Source: Prolixibacteraceae bacterium UBA5740
GTDB taxonomy: Bacteria > Bacteroidota > Bacteroidia > Bacteroidales > Prolixibacteraceae
DNA length: 15,407 bases
Assembly (NCBI GenBank): GCA_002419285.1
Contig: DIFU01000010.1
Location: forward strand, 16,505 to 31,911
Direction: 5' to 3'
The notes below the pieces were generated by a model. That model had not been told where the DNA came from. It did not search any database and saw only the letters and a list, made by a program, of their open reading frames with translations. The position numbers and the translations under genes are program-made. Numbering within the stretch: position 1 is the first letter of the stretch; every line of letters starts with the position of its first letter. Of the stretch, positions 14,231 to 15,407 are shown in pieces.

Positions 14231-15238
14231 TTGAAACAGAAAGTTAAGAAGACTGCAAAATACCTGCTGTTTTTTTCAATAGGTGTATTCTTGTTTTGGT
14301 ATTTATACAAGGACCAGGATATAAGCCGGATGAAGTCCATCCTTACGAACGATGTAAACTATGCCTGGATTTGGCTCTCCGTTTTTCTTGGAGTCCTCAG
14401 TCATATCAGCCGGGCAGCCAGATGGAGATATCTCATTGAACCTTTAGGGCACAAACCCCGTCTTAGCAATACCTTTTTTGCTGTCATGATCGGGTATATC
14501 ATGAATCTGGTATTGCCCCGAATGGGGGAATTGTCAAAATGCGGAGTGATGAGCAAATATGAAAAAATTTCGTTCGCCCGCCTGATTGGCACAATGATCA
14601 CCGAACGAATTTTTGATTTGCTGGTGTTGGGGATGGTAACCATCCTGATGGTAATCACTCAGTTTGGACATGTCATTCAATTCCTGAATGAAAATCCCGA
14701 CATCCGTGAAAAGCTTAAAAGTCTGGCATTTTCACCCTACCTGATATCAGGACTGGTGATTTTACTGGTTCTTATAATCGTACTTTGGAGAAAAATCAAA
14801 AAAAGCACACTCTTTAGAAAAATAGAAACCATCGCTTCACATTTCAAAGAGGGTATTCTTTCTGTCAGATACATTAAAAATAAAGGCGCCTTTATTTTCC
14901 ATTCCCTGTTTATTTGGCTCATGTATTACCTCATGCTGTATGTTTCATTCTTTGCATTTGATTTTACAAAAGATCTTTCACCTCTGGCAGGCCTGACCAC
15001 CTTTGTGATGGGTAGTTTTGGCATGGTTGCACCCGTACAGGGAGGAATTGGGGCATGGCATTTTATGACGCGTGAATCTCTGGCATTATATGGAATACCT
15101 TATGAAAACGGAATTATCTTTGCTTTTGTCGCTCACACCATAATGACACTGCTTGTTATCATTCTTGGACTTATCTCAGTGGTGGCTCTGCCATTCTTTA
15201 ACAGTCAGAAAAGGGCACAAGATCCTGGGAACAAATGA
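14231..15238 (+). CDS. Lysylphosphatidylglycerol synthase TM region / UPF0104 family membrane protein
   Basis: A 335-residue polytopic inner-membrane protein. Its motifs fit the LPG-synthase transmembrane (UPF0104, YbhN/AglD-like) family: SRAARWRYLIEPLG (60-73), LVLPRMGELSKCGVMSKYE (93-111), a following ITERIFDLL (123-131) and GMVAPVQGGIGAWHF (264-278). About eight hydrophobic segments are visible. It lacks the C-terminal aminoacyl-transferase domain of true MprF, so lysyl-PG synthesis should not be assumed; it may bind or move a lipid. The start is a TTG at 14231: an in-frame TAG lies at 14195, no ATG or GTG intervenes, and AAAGG at 14218-14222 sits 8 nt before it. The next in-frame ATG (codon 34) would delete the first membrane helix. 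It is divergent from rsmA and followed by an ABC permease gene on the same strand. Confidence 0.88.
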   Translation: MKQKVKKTAKYLLFFSIGVFLFWYLYKDQDISRMKSILTNDVNYAWIWLSVFLGVLSHISRAARWRYLIEPLGHKPRLSNTFFAVMIGYIMNLVLPRMGELSKCGVMSKYEKISFARLIGTMITERIFDLLVLGMVTILMVITQFGHVIQFLNENPDIREKLKSLAFSPYLISGLVILLVLIIVLWRKIKKSTLFRKIETIASHFKEGILSVRYIKNKGAFIFHSLFIWLMYYLMLYVSFFAFDFTKDLSPLAGLTTFVMGSFGMVAPVQGGIGAWHFMTRESLALYGIPYENGIIFAFVAHTIMTLLVIILGLISVVALPFFNSQKRAQDPGNK

Positions 15239-15290
15239 ATCTGGTATAGGAGAAAATCCTGGTTATCGATTGGTATTGATCTGGATTTGA

Positions 15291-15298
15291 TATCTTTA
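15291..15298 (+). promoter_or_regulatory. Weak -7-like box before the ABC permease gene
   Basis: TATCTTTA is one base from TAnnTTTG and would place the transcript start about 15 nt before the ATG at 15319. No TTTG occurs at the right spacing upstream, so the gene may instead be read through from the preceding one, 80 bp away. Confidence 0.25.
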
Positions 15299-15318
15299 CC
15301 TACCATTCCAACAATCTA

Positions 15319-15407
15319 ATGAATATAGAATTATTTATTGCCAGAAGGTTATTCAGTGATAAAGAGAACAAAAACCAACTTTCCAGAAAAATCATAAAGG
15401 TAGCTTT
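15319..15407 (+). CDS. Start of an ABC transporter permease of the LolC/LolE (FtsX-like) type, truncated by window edge
   Basis: Only 29 codons plus two bases are present: MNIELFIARRLFSD, then KENKNQLSRKIIKVA. This pattern of ..FIARR.., a short charged linker and SRKIIKVA leading into the first membrane helix is typical of Bacteroidetes lipoprotein-releasing/FtsX-like permeases that begin ahead of an A.IG.ALG.AVMI helix. The helix and the large periplasmic domain lie outside the window. If right, the complete protein would be around 400 residues and act in lipoprotein or substrate export from the inner membrane. The assignment rests on a short N-terminal match. Confidence 0.6.
   Translation, partial: MNIELFIARRLFSDKENKNQLSRKIIKVA

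Noticed and set aside
1..15407. CRISPR array, insertion sequence, prophage, toxin-antitoxin or biosynthetic cluster
   Set aside because: No spaced direct repeats, transposase or integrase motifs were seen; almost all sequence is explained by conserved housekeeping genes.

Overview
This window looks like an ordinary chromosomal housekeeping region of a Bacteroidota (Bacteroidetes) bacterium, probably class Bacteroidia; I do not assign it further. Three things point there: the gene order purH-mreB-mreC-mreD-mrdA-rodA, several promoter-like sites of the Bacteroidetes primary sigma type (TTTG near -33, TAnnTTTG near -7), and proteins with Bacteroidetes-style architecture (an enlarged RodA, a DUF151 nuclease with a UVR tail, a CNT nucleoside transporter with an N-terminal extension). 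I see no prophage, insertion sequence, CRISPR array, tRNA, rRNA or defence system.

Layout. Positions 1-1638 (minus strand) hold a DUF151 bifunctional nuclease gene followed closely by a nupC-like nucleoside transporter that runs off the left edge. Positions 1639-2036 are a divergent intergenic region with a good promoter for rplU-rpmA (ribosomal proteins L21 and L27, plus strand). A strong intrinsic terminator follows, abutting what looks like the promoter of serS (seryl-tRNA synthetase). Positions 4024-4381 are a convergent gap with no recognisable gene.

Positions 4382-11645 (minus strand) form one tight block, transcribed in the order purH, mreB, mreC, mreD, mrdA, rodA. It comprises the last two steps of IMP synthesis plus the complete rod-shape/elongasome core: MreB filament, MreC and MreD membrane partners, the PBP2 transpeptidase and the SEDS glycosyltransferase RodA. 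Gaps run from 30 bp down to overlaps of 17-20 bp, so co-transcription is likely. A Bacteroidetes-type -7 box lies just before purH.

Positions 11830-13964 (minus strand) hold rsmA (16S rRNA dimethyladenosine transferase) overlapping mgtE (Mg2+ channel) by four bases. Divergent from them is a membrane protein of the LPG-synthase/UPF0104 family with a TTG start and two overlapping palindromes in its leader. The window ends in the first 29 codons of a LolC/LolE-type ABC permease.

I found no convincing undescribed system. The better leads are small: the palindromes before the UPF0104 gene, alternative hairpins in the rplU leader, the roughly 100-residue hydrophobic insertion in RodA, and the nuclease-nucleoside transporter pairing.
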